Assembly: GCF_001422725.1 (NCBI RefSeq)
Contig: NZ_LMMA01000012.1
Coordinates: 428,967 to 492,966 of the forward strand
Direction of reading: 5' to 3'
Origin: Flavobacterium sp. Leaf82
GTDB taxonomy: Bacteria > Bacteroidota > Bacteroidia > Flavobacteriales > Flavobacteriaceae
Length of the DNA: 64,000 bases
The translations under genes and the position numbers were made by a program. Within the stretch, counting starts at the first letter, position 1; each line of letters begins with the position of its first letter. This document shows, piece after piece, positions 17,732 through 26,663 of this stretch. Under the pieces are notes generated by a model. It searched no databases. It saw only the letters and a list, made by a program, of their open reading frames with translations, and had not been told where the DNA came from.

Positions 17732-18844
17732 ATGGAATTAAGTTATTGGGAACTTAAAAATTGGTTCACAAATGTTAATTATACTATTGTAGGCAGCGGC
17801 ATTGTGGGATTGCATGCAGCATTACGCTTACGCGAAAGATTTCCTGCAGCAAAAATCCTGGTGTTAGAAAAAGGAATGCTGCCACAAGGCGCAAGTACCA
17901 AGAATGCAGGTTTTGCGTGTTTTGGAAGTCTGTCTGAAATTCTGGAAGATCTAAAAACACATTCAGAAGAAGATGTAATTAATCTGATCGAAAAACGATG
18001 GGAGGGTTTGCAATTACTGCGTAAAAGGCTGGGAGATTCTGCCATAGATTTTAAACCTCACGGCGGATATGAATTGTTTCTGAAAGATGATGAAGCCGAA
18101 TTTAATGCTTGTATTTCGAGATTGCCTTTTATAAATGAAATTTTGAAACCGCTTTTTAAAGCCGATGTTTTTTCTAAAGAAGTGGACAGATTTGGGTTTG
18201 AAAATATCCATGAATATTTAATTTTTAATCCTTTTGAAGCTCAGATCGACACCGGAAACATGATGCAGGAATTGCTGCAACAAGCTGTTTCTGAAAATAT
18301 TTTAATCCTGAACCAACAAACCGTAACTTCATATGCGGATTTAGGAAACCGGGTCGAAATAGTATTGAATGATTTTAGTTTTAAATCAAATAAAATACTT
18401 TTCGCCACAAATGGTTTTGCTAATTCCATAACAAAAGGAGCAGTTCAACCTGCAAGAGCACAGGTTTTAATTACAGAACCTATTAAGAATTTAGATATAA
18501 AAGGTACTTTTCATCTGGATCGCGGCTATTATTATTTTAGAAATATAGACGATAGGATTCTTTTGGGCGGAGGCCGAAATCTTGATTTTGAAGCGGAAAC
18601 GACAACAGAATTTGGACAGACGAAAATTGTACAAAATAAATTGGAAGATTTACTTAAAAATGTAATTTTACCAAATCAGGATTTCAAAATCGCTCATCGT
18701 TGGAGTGGAATCATGGGAATAGGAAATAGTAAAAATCCTGTTGTTTCCCAACTGTCTCAAAACGTGTTTTGTGGAGTGCGTTTAGGCGGAATGGGTGTAG
18801 CAATTGGGAGTTTAATAGGAACAGAATTAGCAGATTTAATATAA
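17732..18844 (+). CDS. FAD-dependent oxidoreductase (DAO family)
   Basis: The 370-residue protein has a Rossmann FAD-binding motif near residues 18-45 (YTIVGSGIVGLHAALRL, then VLEKG) and the DAO-type sequence ASTKNAGFACFGS. The C-terminal part has HRWSGIMGIGNSKNPVV and GVRLGGMGVAIGS, typical of glycine oxidase/D-amino-acid oxidase-like flavoproteins. The exact substrate cannot be told. The ATG at 17732 is preceded by AT-rich sequence without a Shine-Dalgarno motif. The last base of its stop codon is the first base of the mtgA start, which suggests translational coupling with cell-wall synthesis. Confidence 0.88.
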   Translation: MELSYWELKNWFTNVNYTIVGSGIVGLHAALRLRERFPAAKILVLEKGMLPQGASTKNAGFACFGSLSEILEDLKTHSEEDVINLIEKRWEGLQLLRKRLGDSAIDFKPHGGYELFLKDDEAEFNACISRLPFINEILKPLFKADVFSKEVDRFGFENIHEYLIFNPFEAQIDTGNMMQELLQQAVSENILILNQQTVTSYADLGNRVEIVLNDFSFKSNKILFATNGFANSITKGAVQPARAQVLITEPIKNLDIKGTFHLDRGYYYFRNIDDRILLGGGRNLDFEAETTTEFGQTKIVQNKLEDLLKNVILPNQDFKIAHRWSGIMGIGNSKNPVVSQLSQNVFCGVRLGGMGVAIGSLIGTELADLI

Positions 18845-19617
18845 TGGCAGTAACCAAAAAACCGGCACCAAAAACAACCGCAAACAAACCAAAACCTAAA
18901 ACAGCACCCAAAAAAGGCAATCGCTCTTTTGTTGAAAAAGTAAAATGGTTTTTTATAAAATTATGCTTATGGTTCTTCGGAATCTCGATTGCATCAGTTG
19001 TATTCTTTAAATATATTCCGGTGCCTTTTACACCGTTGATGTTGATTCGGGCCATAGAAAATAAGTTAGATGGTAAAGAAGTTTATTTTGATCATGATTG
19101 GGAACCAATTGAAAAAATTTCGATGAATTTGCAAAAAGCTGTAATCGCCAGCGAAGACGGAACTTTTTTAAAGCATAATGGTTTCGATTTTAAAGCACTT
19201 CAAAAAGCCTATAAAAGCAACGAACGTGGCCGCCGAATTCGTGGCGGAAGTACGATCTCGCAACAAACTGCCAAAAATGTTTTTTTATGGCAAGGCAAAA
19301 GTTATTTCCGTAAAGGTCTCGAAGCGTATTTTACGGTTTTAATCGAAGTGATTTGGGGCAAAGAACGCATTATGGAAGTTTATTTAAACAGTATCGAAAT
19401 GGGAGATGGGGTTTACGGAGCTTATGCCGCAACAGAACATTGGTACCGTCGTGATGCCTCAAGTCTAACAGCCATGCAAGCCGCAGGAATTGCCGCAATA
19501 TTACCTAACCCAAGAAAGTTTAAAGCAACAGGTTCTTCAAGTTATATTAACAGAAGAAAACAACGAATTGTTCGCGAAATGCGTTCTGTTGGAAAAATAA
19601 ATTATAATGCGAAATAA
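18844..19617 (+). CDS. mtgA: monofunctional biosynthetic peptidoglycan transglycosylase
   Basis: MtgA polymerises lipid II into glycan strands. I chose the ATG at 18844, which overlaps the upstream stop by one base (TAATG); this gives 257 residues with a basic N-terminal tail, one transmembrane helix (about 38-55) and the GT51 domain. Catalytic and conserved motifs are ASEDGTFLKHNGFDF, RRIRGGSTISQQTAKNVFLW, KERIMEVYLNSIEMGDGVYG and AAGIAAILPNPRKF. A longer frame starting at 18769 would be inside the oxidoreductase gene and is unlikely. It overlaps the next gene by 11 bases. Confidence 0.93.
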   Translation: MAVTKKPAPKTTANKPKPKTAPKKGNRSFVEKVKWFFIKLCLWFFGISIASVVFFKYIPVPFTPLMLIRAIENKLDGKEVYFDHDWEPIEKISMNLQKAVIASEDGTFLKHNGFDFKALQKAYKSNERGRRIRGGSTISQQTAKNVFLWQGKSYFRKGLEAYFTVLIEVIWGKERIMEVYLNSIEMGDGVYGAYAATEHWYRRDASSLTAMQAAGIAAILPNPRKFKATGSSSYINRRKQRIVREMRSVGKINYNAK

Positions 19618-20563
19618 AAAATCCTTTATTACGCTTTTTCTATTGGCATCGGTTTTTGCTTTTGGACAAGTAAAAACATCAGAGATTGGTTTTATTTCTG
19701 ATAATGATTTATACACATCGTCTAAAAATGATATGTATTATACGAACGGTTTAGAACTTTTCTACCGTTTTTTATCTAAGAATGATAATTCGAAAATCAA
19801 TAAAAAAATAACCGAATTCCGTATTGGGCAATACATCTATAATCCACGGTTTATTAATGAAACGGCAGTTGATATAAATGACCGTCCATTTACAGGATAT
19901 CTTTTTGCTGAAGCGGGAAGAAGCTTTCTTTACCAAAGCGAATCAGTTTTAAAGACCAATTTTCAGTTGGGTTTTATGGGACCAAATGCTTTTGGCAGAG
20001 AAACACAGGAAAGCTTTCATCATATAATTGGTTATAAAGAAGTCTTTGGTTGGGAAAATCAATTACATAATGCTTTTGCTATTCAGGCAAATGTGATGTA
20101 TTCCAAGAAAATGTTTCCATCGAAACACAATGATTTTATAGATCTTCATTTTCAGTCAGAAGCAAATCTGGGAACTATTTTTGACGGAGTTTCTACGGGA
20201 TTTCTAACCAGAATAGGTTTCAAGAAATTACTCCCAATTTATGATTCTAATTTGCACGATGCTTCGATAAGTTTTGAGCCGCAACACAATATCAGAGAAT
20301 TTTACTTTTATGCAATGCCAAGCGTTAACTATCAGTTTTATGACGCTACGATTCAAGGCAGTATGTTTAGCAATACAAGTCCGATAACTTTTGACTTGGA
20401 ACCGCTTCGTTTTAATGCCGAGTTTGGTTTAAAATACCGTCATAACAACTTCAATATGTCTTATTCTTTTATCTACCGAGGACGAGAATTAAAAGATCCG
20501 GAGACAAATACAAATTCTGGTTATTTTTATGGATCGATACGATTTGGATATTTGTTGAATTAG
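19607..20563 (+). CDS. LpxR/DUF2219-family outer-membrane lipid A deacylase-like protein
   Basis: The 318-residue protein has a signal peptide (MRNKKSFITLFLLASVFAFG) and alternating beta strands typical of an outer-membrane barrel. The N-terminal DNDLYTSSKNDMYYTNGLELFYRF matches the LpxR/DUF2219 pattern, in which a conserved Asn and Thr-Asn-Gly segment line the active site for removal of the 3'-acyloxyacyl group of lipid A. It overlaps mtgA by 11 bases, so the FAD oxidoreductase, mtgA and this gene probably share a transcript. Catalytic activity is inferred from the family only. Confidence 0.82.
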   Translation: MRNKKSFITLFLLASVFAFGQVKTSEIGFISDNDLYTSSKNDMYYTNGLELFYRFLSKNDNSKINKKITEFRIGQYIYNPRFINETAVDINDRPFTGYLFAEAGRSFLYQSESVLKTNFQLGFMGPNAFGRETQESFHHIIGYKEVFGWENQLHNAFAIQANVMYSKKMFPSKHNDFIDLHFQSEANLGTIFDGVSTGFLTRIGFKKLLPIYDSNLHDASISFEPQHNIREFYFYAMPSVNYQFYDATIQGSMFSNTSPITFDLEPLRFNAEFGLKYRHNNFNMSYSFIYRGRELKDPETNTNSGYFYGSIRFGYLLN

Positions 20564-20655
20564 TTTTTTTTAAGTTACTAAGATTCTGAGTTACTAAGGG
20601 ACTAAGTTTTTTGACAATACTGGTTTTAGATATCCATTAATCAACAATATCCAAT

Positions 20656-21858
20656 ATGATAAAAAAGTTAAATCGATTAGCACATCCTGTTTTTCTTGTT
20701 TCGTTATTGATTCTTCTTTTAAATGACTTGATATTTAAAACAGTCTTTCATAATTATCTCACCGGAAAATTATCTGATTTCGCAGGACTTCTTGTTTTTC
20801 CGTTTTTTTGGAGTGTGCTTTTTCCAAAAAGAATCAAAGAAATTCATATTGCTGTTGCTTTATTTTTTGTTTTTTGGAAAAGCCCTTTTTCAGAAACTTT
20901 TGTGGATTTTCTTGGTTTTTATCGTGTAGTAGATTTTTCAGATAATATGGCCTTAATAAGTATTTTGGTTTCGTTTTGGTTATTAAAGCAAGAATCGGTT
21001 ATATATAAAGTTCAGCCCATTTTTCTAAAATTGATTTTTCTTCTTTCTTGTTTTTCTTTTGTTGCAACTTCAAAGCCACAGGAACCTGAAACGTTTGAAG
21101 ATGGTTTTTCATATTTGTATCTGAATAACGAAACCGATAAAAAAATAACGGTTTTAATAAATTTTAAATTTTCTGAAAATGAAATTGCTACGTATAAAAA
21201 ACAGCAGACTAAAATTCTTATAGATAATTACAAAAGATTTATCAATCAGGATGAAAAAGAACATCGATTACTTTTTAAACCATCAGATTCACTACAAATT
21301 GTAAAGGAAGTAAATGACGAATGGTTATTACGACAAAAATATAATATGATACGCTCGATTATATTAGATAAAGGAGCTAAACAATATGTGGTATTGCCTT
21401 TGCACAGTAACGATATATCGATTGGCTTTCCAAAAGATTTTAAAATTTCAATTTTAGATGGTAATAATAAATTACTAAAAAGCTATGACAAAAAAGCATT
21501 TTTTAATAAGATTGAAAACCAGGGATTAAACGAATTCTCAAGAAGAGAAATGTTTAATTTTACTTTTGGAAAGAAAAAAGAACCACTGATTATTGCTGAT
21601 TGTTATGGTAAATGGGAATCTCGCGGAAAAGGAGATTTTAATAAAATAGAAATCAACGCTGATTATTTTGTAAATGATAGCAATGGCGAAGTTTATGATT
21701 GTATTTACAAAGGTGACACTGTTTTGGTGCATTCACCTAATAAAATTTATTTAGGAATAATTAAAAAAACAGCAAAAGATATTCTTGTGATTTCCTGGGA
21801 TAATGAGCCTGATCTTGTTTACTTAAAATCTAAAAAGCCTACGGTTTTGGGGCGTTGA
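20656..21858 (+). CDS. hypothetical membrane protein with soluble C-terminal domain
   Basis: The 400-residue protein is not recognised. The N-terminal 140 residues form about four membrane helices, including PVFLVSLLILLLNDLIF and LIFLLSCFSFVA. The remaining 260 residues are soluble and beta-rich, with a late motif GKWESRGKGDFNKIEINADY and a C-terminal region like a small barrel (GDTVLVHSPNKIYLGIIKK). A KLSDFAGLLVFPFFW motif lies near residues 38-52. It is the last gene before the RAYT repeat array and has no partner nearby. Confidence 0.65.
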   Translation: MIKKLNRLAHPVFLVSLLILLLNDLIFKTVFHNYLTGKLSDFAGLLVFPFFWSVLFPKRIKEIHIAVALFFVFWKSPFSETFVDFLGFYRVVDFSDNMALISILVSFWLLKQESVIYKVQPIFLKLIFLLSCFSFVATSKPQEPETFEDGFSYLYLNNETDKKITVLINFKFSENEIATYKKQQTKILIDNYKRFINQDEKEHRLLFKPSDSLQIVKEVNDEWLLRQKYNMIRSIILDKGAKQYVVLPLHSNDISIGFPKDFKISILDGNNKLLKSYDKKAFFNKIENQGLNEFSRREMFNFTFGKKKEPLIIADCYGKWESRGKGDFNKIEINADYFVNDSNGEVYDCIYKGDTVLVHSPNKIYLGIIKKTAKDILVISWDNEPDLVYLKSKKPTVLGR

Positions 21859-21890
21859 TTATTTATGTTTGGTTAAAAAAGGTTTTCTTT

Positions 21891-22231
21891 TCGTGCACAA
21901 ATTACAAAATTAAAGTATTCAAAAAACGCTCTGAAAGAGCCCTAGCAATAGCATGGTGCGAAGCACTATGAATTGATAACGATTATTATTTAAGCCCTGA
22001 AAGGGCGAAAGCCTAATGCCAAAGGATGTTTACCATATTTTATTCGATATTCTAGAAAACACTTTTCTCTTTGAATCTTTATTCTCAATTTTCTTTTGCC
22101 CTTTCAGGGCAATTTCGACTTTTGATTTAATTCGTAGTGCGTTGCACTACGCTATTGCTTTTTAGGGCTTTCAGCCCATTCGTAAAGTTTTAGAATACTT
22201 ATGATCGCAAATTTACGTTACCGATCTCTTT
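21891..22231. repeat. RAYT-associated repeat unit 1 (341 bp)
   Basis: The unit starts TCGTGCACAAATTACAAAAT and holds two REP modules pointing at each other: REP-plus at 21928-22013 (starts GCTCTGAAAGAGCC, ends GGGCGAAAGCC) and REP-minus at 22098-22177 (starts GCCCTTTCAGGGC, ends GCTTTCAGCCC). The 84-base spacer between them resembles the 3' end of the transposase gene at 22704. No gene is present. Confidence 0.85.
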
Positions 22232-22573
22232 TCGTACATAAATTACAAAATTAAAGTATTGAAAAATTGCTCTGAAAGAGCCTTAGCAATAGCATGGTGC
22301 GAAGCACTATGAATGAATTAATGAATGACCATTATTGTTTAAGCCCTGAAAGGGCGAAAGCCAAAATTTAAAAAGGGTATTTTACACGATACTCTTAGAA
22401 AACACCTTTTTCTTTGAATCTTTATTCTCAATTTTCTTTTGCCCTTTCAGGGCAATTTCGACTTTTGATTTAATTCGTAGCGCGTTGCACTACGCTATTG
22501 CTTTTAGAGCTTTCAGCCCATTTTTAAAAGTCTAGAACGCTTATGATCCCAAATTCGCGTTACCGATCTCTTT
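22232..22573. repeat. RAYT-associated repeat unit 2 (342 bp)
   Basis: This is a direct tandem copy of unit 1. REP-plus is at 22269-22362 and REP-minus at 22441-22519. The spacer aligns with that of unit 1, for example TAGAAAACAC and TTTGAATCTTTATTCTCAAT in both. Sequence drift is visible but the architecture is the same. Confidence 0.85.
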
Positions 22574-23252
22574 TCGTACATAAATTATAAAATTAAAGTA
22601 TTCGAAAACTGCTCTGAAAGAGCCTTAGCAATAGCATGGTGCGTAGCACTATGAATGAATAGATGAATGAAGATCATTATTTAAGCCCTGAAAGGGCGAA
22701 AGCCTAATCCCAAAGAAAACGTTCGTCATATGTTACTTGGTATTTGTTTAAAAAAGCGAGTAGTTCTTCCTTGAATGTGTGTTTTGTATGATGTTGCTCT
22801 TGATTTTTAATGTATTGCGTTACAATTTCTAATTGTGATGGATTGACCGAAAATATACCATAACCATCTTGCCAATAAAATTTTACGTAATTTTTATCTA
22901 TCGTTTTTATCCATTTTGAAGATTGCTTTTTTACTTCTTCTACCAATTTCATTTGAGTAATCTTTTTAGATAATAAGCATAAGATATGGACGTGATCTTT
23001 ATATCCTCCAATCTGAATTGGATTGCATTCTAATCCTTTGCAAATTCCACCAAGGTATTGCCATAATCTCTCTTGTATATTATGATCAATAAATGGATAA
23101 CGTCCTTTGGTACTAAATGTTAAATGAACATATACTTTTGATAGTGATTGTGACATATTGTTTTTTTGCTTTAGCCCTTTCAGGGCAAATATTTATAATT
23201 TATTTAGTTCGTAGTGCGATGCACTACGCTATTGATTTTGGACTTTCAGCCC
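22574..23252. mobile_element. RAYT element: unit 3, REP pair enclosing the transposase gene
   Basis: Unit 3 starts like units 1 and 2. REP-plus is at 22611-22704 and its last base is the first base of the transposase stop codon. REP-minus is at 23174-23252, 17 bases before the transposase start. The gene thus occupies the place of the short spacer in units 1 and 2. This is the autonomous form of a REP/RAYT element, and units 1 and 2 look like internally deleted forms. Confidence 0.82.
22704..23156 (-). CDS. REP-associated tyrosine transposase (IS200-like, Y1/HUH)
   Basis: The 150-residue protein has the Y1 transposase fold: N-terminal YVHLTFSTKGRYPF, the HUH metal motif His55-Val-His57 in YKDHVHILCLL, and nucleophile Tyr115 in IVTQYIKNQEQHH, all in the normal order. 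The gene is complete and shows no frameshift, so it could be active. Such enzymes cut and join single-stranded DNA at hairpins. Here it sits exactly between two inverted REP modules, which fits the RAYT class that mobilises REP hairpins. No accessory TnpB/IscB-like nuclease is present. Confidence 0.92.
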   Translation of the reverse strand: MSQSLSKVYVHLTFSTKGRYPFIDHNIQERLWQYLGGICKGLECNPIQIGGYKDHVHILCLLSKKITQMKLVEEVKKQSSKWIKTIDKNYVKFYWQDGYGIFSVNPSQLEIVTQYIKNQEQHHTKHTFKEELLAFLNKYQVTYDERFLWD

Positions 23253-23560
23253 ATTAATGCTTTTATAAAATCAAAAACCGTATTACAATCAAGTAATACG
23301 GTTTTAGTGTCAAGCTTTTTGGGAATTATATTTATGTAGGATACGTTTAAAAACCTTTTAATCTAATTTGGTTTTGTATATTTTTTACAAGCTGTTTTTT
23401 TTACTGAATGAAAATTTATTCCTACAAATATAATCAAAATACATTGACTTAAACTAATTTTTAATTTATTTTCTAATAAATATCTTAAATTAAGATATAT
23501 TTTAAGGCTGGCTTACGATTTATATCTGGAATGAATTTTCTGCTTTGATTTAGATAATAA
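23253..23560. other. non-coding gap with a hairpin
   Basis: These 308 AT-rich bases hold no gene. The only structure seen is the hairpin at 23274-23305. Confidence 0.6.
23274..23305. repeat. hairpin ACCGTATTAC/GTAATACGGT (copy 1)
   Basis: AAAACCGTATTAC pairs with GTAATACGGTTTT around a six-base loop. A nearly identical hairpin at 28691-28722 lies at the other end of the SUKH gene cluster. It can act as a terminator, but it is about 260 bases past the cluster's last stop. Confidence 0.75.
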
Positions 23561-24589
23561 TTAATGACGGTTATCGCACTGAATATAAATGTCTTCGTTT
23601 GATTTATCGATTATCGAAATTGCCGGACATCCAAAAGATTCATATTGAAAACCAAAAACAACCGGCGGTTTATTCTTAAACAGTTTACCTGTATATTGAT
23701 CAAATGAATTATCTCCGTTTTCACCATTTAATGGAGCGGGAGAGGTGCCTTCGCTTTGGCTGTAAAGCTTTTCGATTATTATATCTTTATTAGAATTGGT
23801 CACCAAAAGACGTCTGGCATAAATTATTTTATTGCTGTCGAGATAGTCTTGTAAAAAATATTGATAGCTTTCTGTTTTATACGAATAGGTATTTCCCGAA
23901 ACTGTATTTTTTAAGATAGCGCGATCTCCGGCTTTCATGGGTTTAGACGGATATTCTTTACCAGCAATTTTTTTCCAGACAATTGGTTTTAAAGCTTCTT
24001 TTGTAAACGGATTTTCTTTGCCTGCGTAAACAATCACATCAGAATAATAATCACCAAAACCATTTAAACTTTGTTTGCTGATTTCAAAACCAATCATATA
24101 ATAATAACGCGGATAAGGCCAATCTTCTTCAGATGAATAACCGTTTATCCAGGCAGCAGCTTTAAGGTTCTTTATAGCAAATGAAGCCAATTTGTTTTTT
24201 GCATAATCGTAGACAAAAAGAGAATCGGTTTCGGATATATTTGTTTTGGATAAAAAACGGTTTCTGTATTTTTTTTCTAAAGTAAAATACTTTGATGCTT
24301 GCTTTTCCATTTTTTCAATGTTAGGTAAAGCAAGAGTATCAGATGCAGTATCGTTTAAAGGATAAATGTCAGAAAGTGAAACAAAAGCTACATCACTGCT
24401 GTCTTTATACGTTAGTGTAAATAGATTTATGCTTTCTTTTCTTGGTGCTTCTTCGGTTTCTGTAGTGTCATTTTCTGTTGTTGCCGTTTTGTCTAAATGG
24501 TGTTTATTGTGTTTCGTTTGTTCTTTTTTATTGCAGGATAACAGTAAAAAAAACGAAGCGCCAAGAAGTACAGATATTTTAAGATTCAT
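23561..24589 (-). CDS. hypothetical lipoprotein
   Basis: The 342-residue protein starts with a lipoprotein signal (MNLKISVLLGASFFLLLSC; lipobox LLSC, Cys19), then a charged, low-complexity stretch rich in Thr/Glu (about 20-50) and a soluble domain of unknown fold. A conserved-looking end has FQYESFGCPAISIIDKSNEDIYIQCDNRH with two cysteines that could form a disulfide. I do not recognise a family. It is the last gene of the six-gene SUKH/membrane cluster, 49 bases after its upstream neighbour. Confidence 0.7.
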   Translation of the reverse strand: MNLKISVLLGASFFLLLSCNKKEQTKHNKHHLDKTATTENDTTETEEAPRKESINLFTLTYKDSSDVAFVSLSDIYPLNDTASDTLALPNIEKMEKQASKYFTLEKKYRNRFLSKTNISETDSLFVYDYAKNKLASFAIKNLKAAAWINGYSSEEDWPYPRYYYMIGFEISKQSLNGFGDYYSDVIVYAGKENPFTKEALKPIVWKKIAGKEYPSKPMKAGDRAILKNTVSGNTYSYKTESYQYFLQDYLDSNKIIYARRLLVTNSNKDIIIEKLYSQSEGTSPAPLNGENGDNSFDQYTGKLFKNKPPVVFGFQYESFGCPAISIIDKSNEDIYIQCDNRH

Positions 24590-24638
24590 AAAATTAGATA
24601 TGGATTTAAGGTTTAGTAAACTAGTTTTGTTAGTGTTT

Positions 24639-24992
24639 TTATTTTGAAACCAGAATTAAAAAATATATAATTGATGCTATCAAGAGAACCAATCCCACAG
24701 TAAGCAATATATCATCTTGCATGGTATCGATGCTTTTTTTGGCAAGATAGAAACGGTTGAACAAAAGCCCAATTTCATAGCAAACCAAAAATGCAATTAG
24801 CGTTAATATTCCGTATAATCGCTCTAATCCGCCGCTTCCGCTAAATGCTCCTTCGTGTGCAAACCAAGCAACAATAATTACCAGAGGAACTATTAATAAT
24901 GTCGATTTTATAATAATTGGACTACCTTTCCAAAGCAGTAATACAATCAATGCGATTATAGGTAGTAATAACCAGCGGAGTAATAGTGTCAT
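24639..24992 (-). CDS. hypothetical small membrane protein, about four helices
   Basis: The 117-residue protein is almost entirely hydrophobic. Helices are near residues 5-20, 27-44, 60-80 and 94-115 (LLRWLLLPIIALIVLLLW, STLLIVPLVIIVAWFA, ILTLIAFLVCYEIGLLF, ILLTVGLVLLIASIIYFLIL). No catalytic motif is visible. It sits 22 bases after the next upstream membrane protein gene, so it is probably co-transcribed. Its role is unknown. Confidence 0.65.
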   Translation of the reverse strand: MTLLLRWLLLPIIALIVLLLWKGSPIIIKSTLLIVPLVIIVAWFAHEGAFSGSGGLERLYGILTLIAFLVCYEIGLLFNRFYLAKKSIDTMQDDILLTVGLVLLIASIIYFLILVSK

Positions 24993-25014
24993 ATTATTTT
25001 GGATTTAGTTAAAC

Positions 25015-25611
25015 TCAATTCTTTTCTATTTTAGAAATATTTCCGGTGTTTTTGTTGAAAGTAATTGTTTTGTTTGGACCTCCGTAAAAAAGTGTGAGTG
25101 TAATTGTACTATCAGTTTCACTCTTGAAAATAATATCTTTTGCTGATCTTATTTTTACGTCCAAATTATCATTCATAAGCTCATGATCTGTGCTTTTAAA
25201 CATTCTTTTTTCGATCAAGCCGTTTTTCTCTATTACTTCAAGCCACGGCGGAGCCATTGCGCTATAACTTACAATTTGTGCCCGATATTTTTCAGTTAGA
25301 TTTCTATCTCTTATTAATCCCAATGATGTAGTAGAAAGTACCCAGGCAAAAAAAGGCATCATCATGGGTAAAATGCTTAGTATTATTGATACTATTATTG
25401 CTGCCAAAAGTAATTTTGCCATAATTTTTTTCCAAAACACAATAATAACCACAAAGCTTGTGACAAACCAAAGCCAAAATAAAATTACATCGCTGTAATA
25501 ACCACGAAGACTAATGTCTTTAAAATAATAAAGCACACAATTTATTGCCAGAAACAAGCTAAGAATCGAATAAATTCTAAGTATTATTATATGTTTTTTA
25601 TTTAGGTTCAT
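25015..25611 (-). CDS. hypothetical membrane protein with soluble C-terminal domain
   Basis: The 198-residue protein has about three or four membrane helices in the first 110 residues (IILRIYSILSLFLAIN, VILFWLWFVTSFVVIIVFW, LLLAAIIVSIILSILPMMM). The C-terminal half is soluble, with SETDSTITLTLFYGGPNKTITFNKNTGNI at its end, likely a small beta domain. Its start overlaps the end of the upstream gene by 14 bases, strong evidence for co-translation. Not a recognised family. Confidence 0.65.
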   Translation of the reverse strand: MNLNKKHIIILRIYSILSLFLAINCVLYYFKDISLRGYYSDVILFWLWFVTSFVVIIVFWKKIMAKLLLAAIIVSIILSILPMMMPFFAWVLSTTSLGLIRDRNLTEKYRAQIVSYSAMAPPWLEVIEKNGLIEKRMFKSTDHELMNDNLDVKIRSAKDIIFKSETDSTITLTLFYGGPNKTITFNKNTGNISKIEKN

Positions 25612-26050
25612 GAATTTTTGAGATGTAATTTAAAGCAAATACTGTGGCAATAGATAAAACTAAAATCGGCAAAATTGAAAACGAAATCGTGTAAAGAATC
25701 TCTTCAGTGAAAGTATAAGTACTCCACGATGATTCGCGATCAACAAAAACGGTATAATTCCAGAAAAGCCAAACTAAAATTAAGCTTAAAAGTTCAATTG
25801 TCCTTTTTAAATATATGTTTTTAATTAATGAAAGTGCAAGAAATAAGAAGGTTAAGAAAATGGTTGTCAATAATGACATTAAAAAAGCATCTTCAAAAAA
25901 GCTACAATCTAAGCAAGCACTTGAGATATTTTTAGAAAATTTTCCCACTGCCAAATAGATTTCTAAATACGTACATATAAAAATTAATAAACCAATAAGG
26001 ATAAGCCTTTTTAGAAACAAGATAATTTTATTTTGAGAAATTGACGTCAT
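25598..26050 (-). CDS. hypothetical membrane protein, four helices
   Basis: The 150-residue protein is hydrophobic throughout, with helices near 8-27, 52-75, 82-101 and 118-141, and a short loop SSACLDCSFF with two cysteines after helix 1. It starts two bases after the stop of the SMI1/KNR4-like gene. Small membrane proteins are common partners in immunity and envelope operons, but nothing in the sequence names its job. Confidence 0.65.
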   Translation of the reverse strand: MTSISQNKIILFLKRLILIGLLIFICTYLEIYLAVGKFSKNISSACLDCSFFEDAFLMSLLTTIFLTFLFLALSLIKNIYLKRTIELLSLILVWLFWNYTVFVDRESSWSTYTFTEEILYTISFSILPILVLSIATVFALNYISKIHEPK

Positions 26051-26052
26051 AT

Positions 26053-26652
26053 TTATTTATCGGTTTTTATATTCTCAATGTAATTTTCGACTATTTCTAA
26101 AAATTCATCTTTTGCTAAAAAGCCTTTAAAAAATTCTTCTAAAGTTCCTTCGTTTTCAATTTCCTGAAAAAAAACTTCATGATCTGTTCCGTAAACTGTT
26201 GGGTTTTCTTGATTAGGATCTGTCAGACAAATGAAATATTGATCCGGAAATCCATAAGAATAACAAATGCACGTAAAATCTAAATCTTCCCCAGTAACAA
26301 CTTCTCTTATTTCGCTTTCTTCTACAAGTCCGTCCAGTTCACCAAAATCATCCGAATCTTTCCTGAATGGTGTAAATAGAAAATTTCTAAAAAAAGCCTG
26401 ACCATACGGAATTTCGTGATCAGAGAAAAAATGAGCAAGTAAACTATCGTAAAATGCTTTTTTATTGGTTACATACAATTGCAGGTTAGTTTTGTAAAAC
26501 TCATCAACGCCATATAATTCATCTCCAAAATCATTGGGATATAAAGGATGTTTAAATTCAATTGATTCAAGGTCTTCCTGTAATGAGTTTCCTTTTACGT
26601 TGTCAATGTTCCCTCCTAATTTCTGAATTTGAAGCAGTATTTCTTGTTTCAT
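26053..26652 (-). CDS. SMI1/KNR4-like (SUKH candidate) protein
   Basis: I placed the start at 26652 (MKQEILLQIQKLGG), 11 bases after the upstream stop; the longer frame would overlap the preceding gene. The 199-residue acidic protein has an N-terminal helix, aromatic strands and the late pattern YGTDHEVFFQEIENEGTLEEFFKGFL, which resembles the end of SUKH (SMI1/KNR4) domains. These act as immunity proteins in polymorphic toxin systems in many bacteria. The match is by pattern only and moderate. No toxin gene is adjacent. Confidence 0.6.
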   Translation of the reverse strand: MKQEILLQIQKLGGNIDNVKGNSLQEDLESIEFKHPLYPNDFGDELYGVDEFYKTNLQLYVTNKKAFYDSLLAHFFSDHEIPYGQAFFRNFLFTPFRKDSDDFGELDGLVEESEIREVVTGEDLDFTCICYSYGFPDQYFICLTDPNQENPTVYGTDHEVFFQEIENEGTLEEFFKGFLAKDEFLEIVENYIENIKTDK

Positions 26653-26663
26653 ATTTCTGTTTT

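Noticed and set aside
18769..18843. 25-residue N-terminal extension of mtgA
   Set aside because: It is read in another frame inside the oxidoreductase gene, and the TAATG junction gives a natural start.
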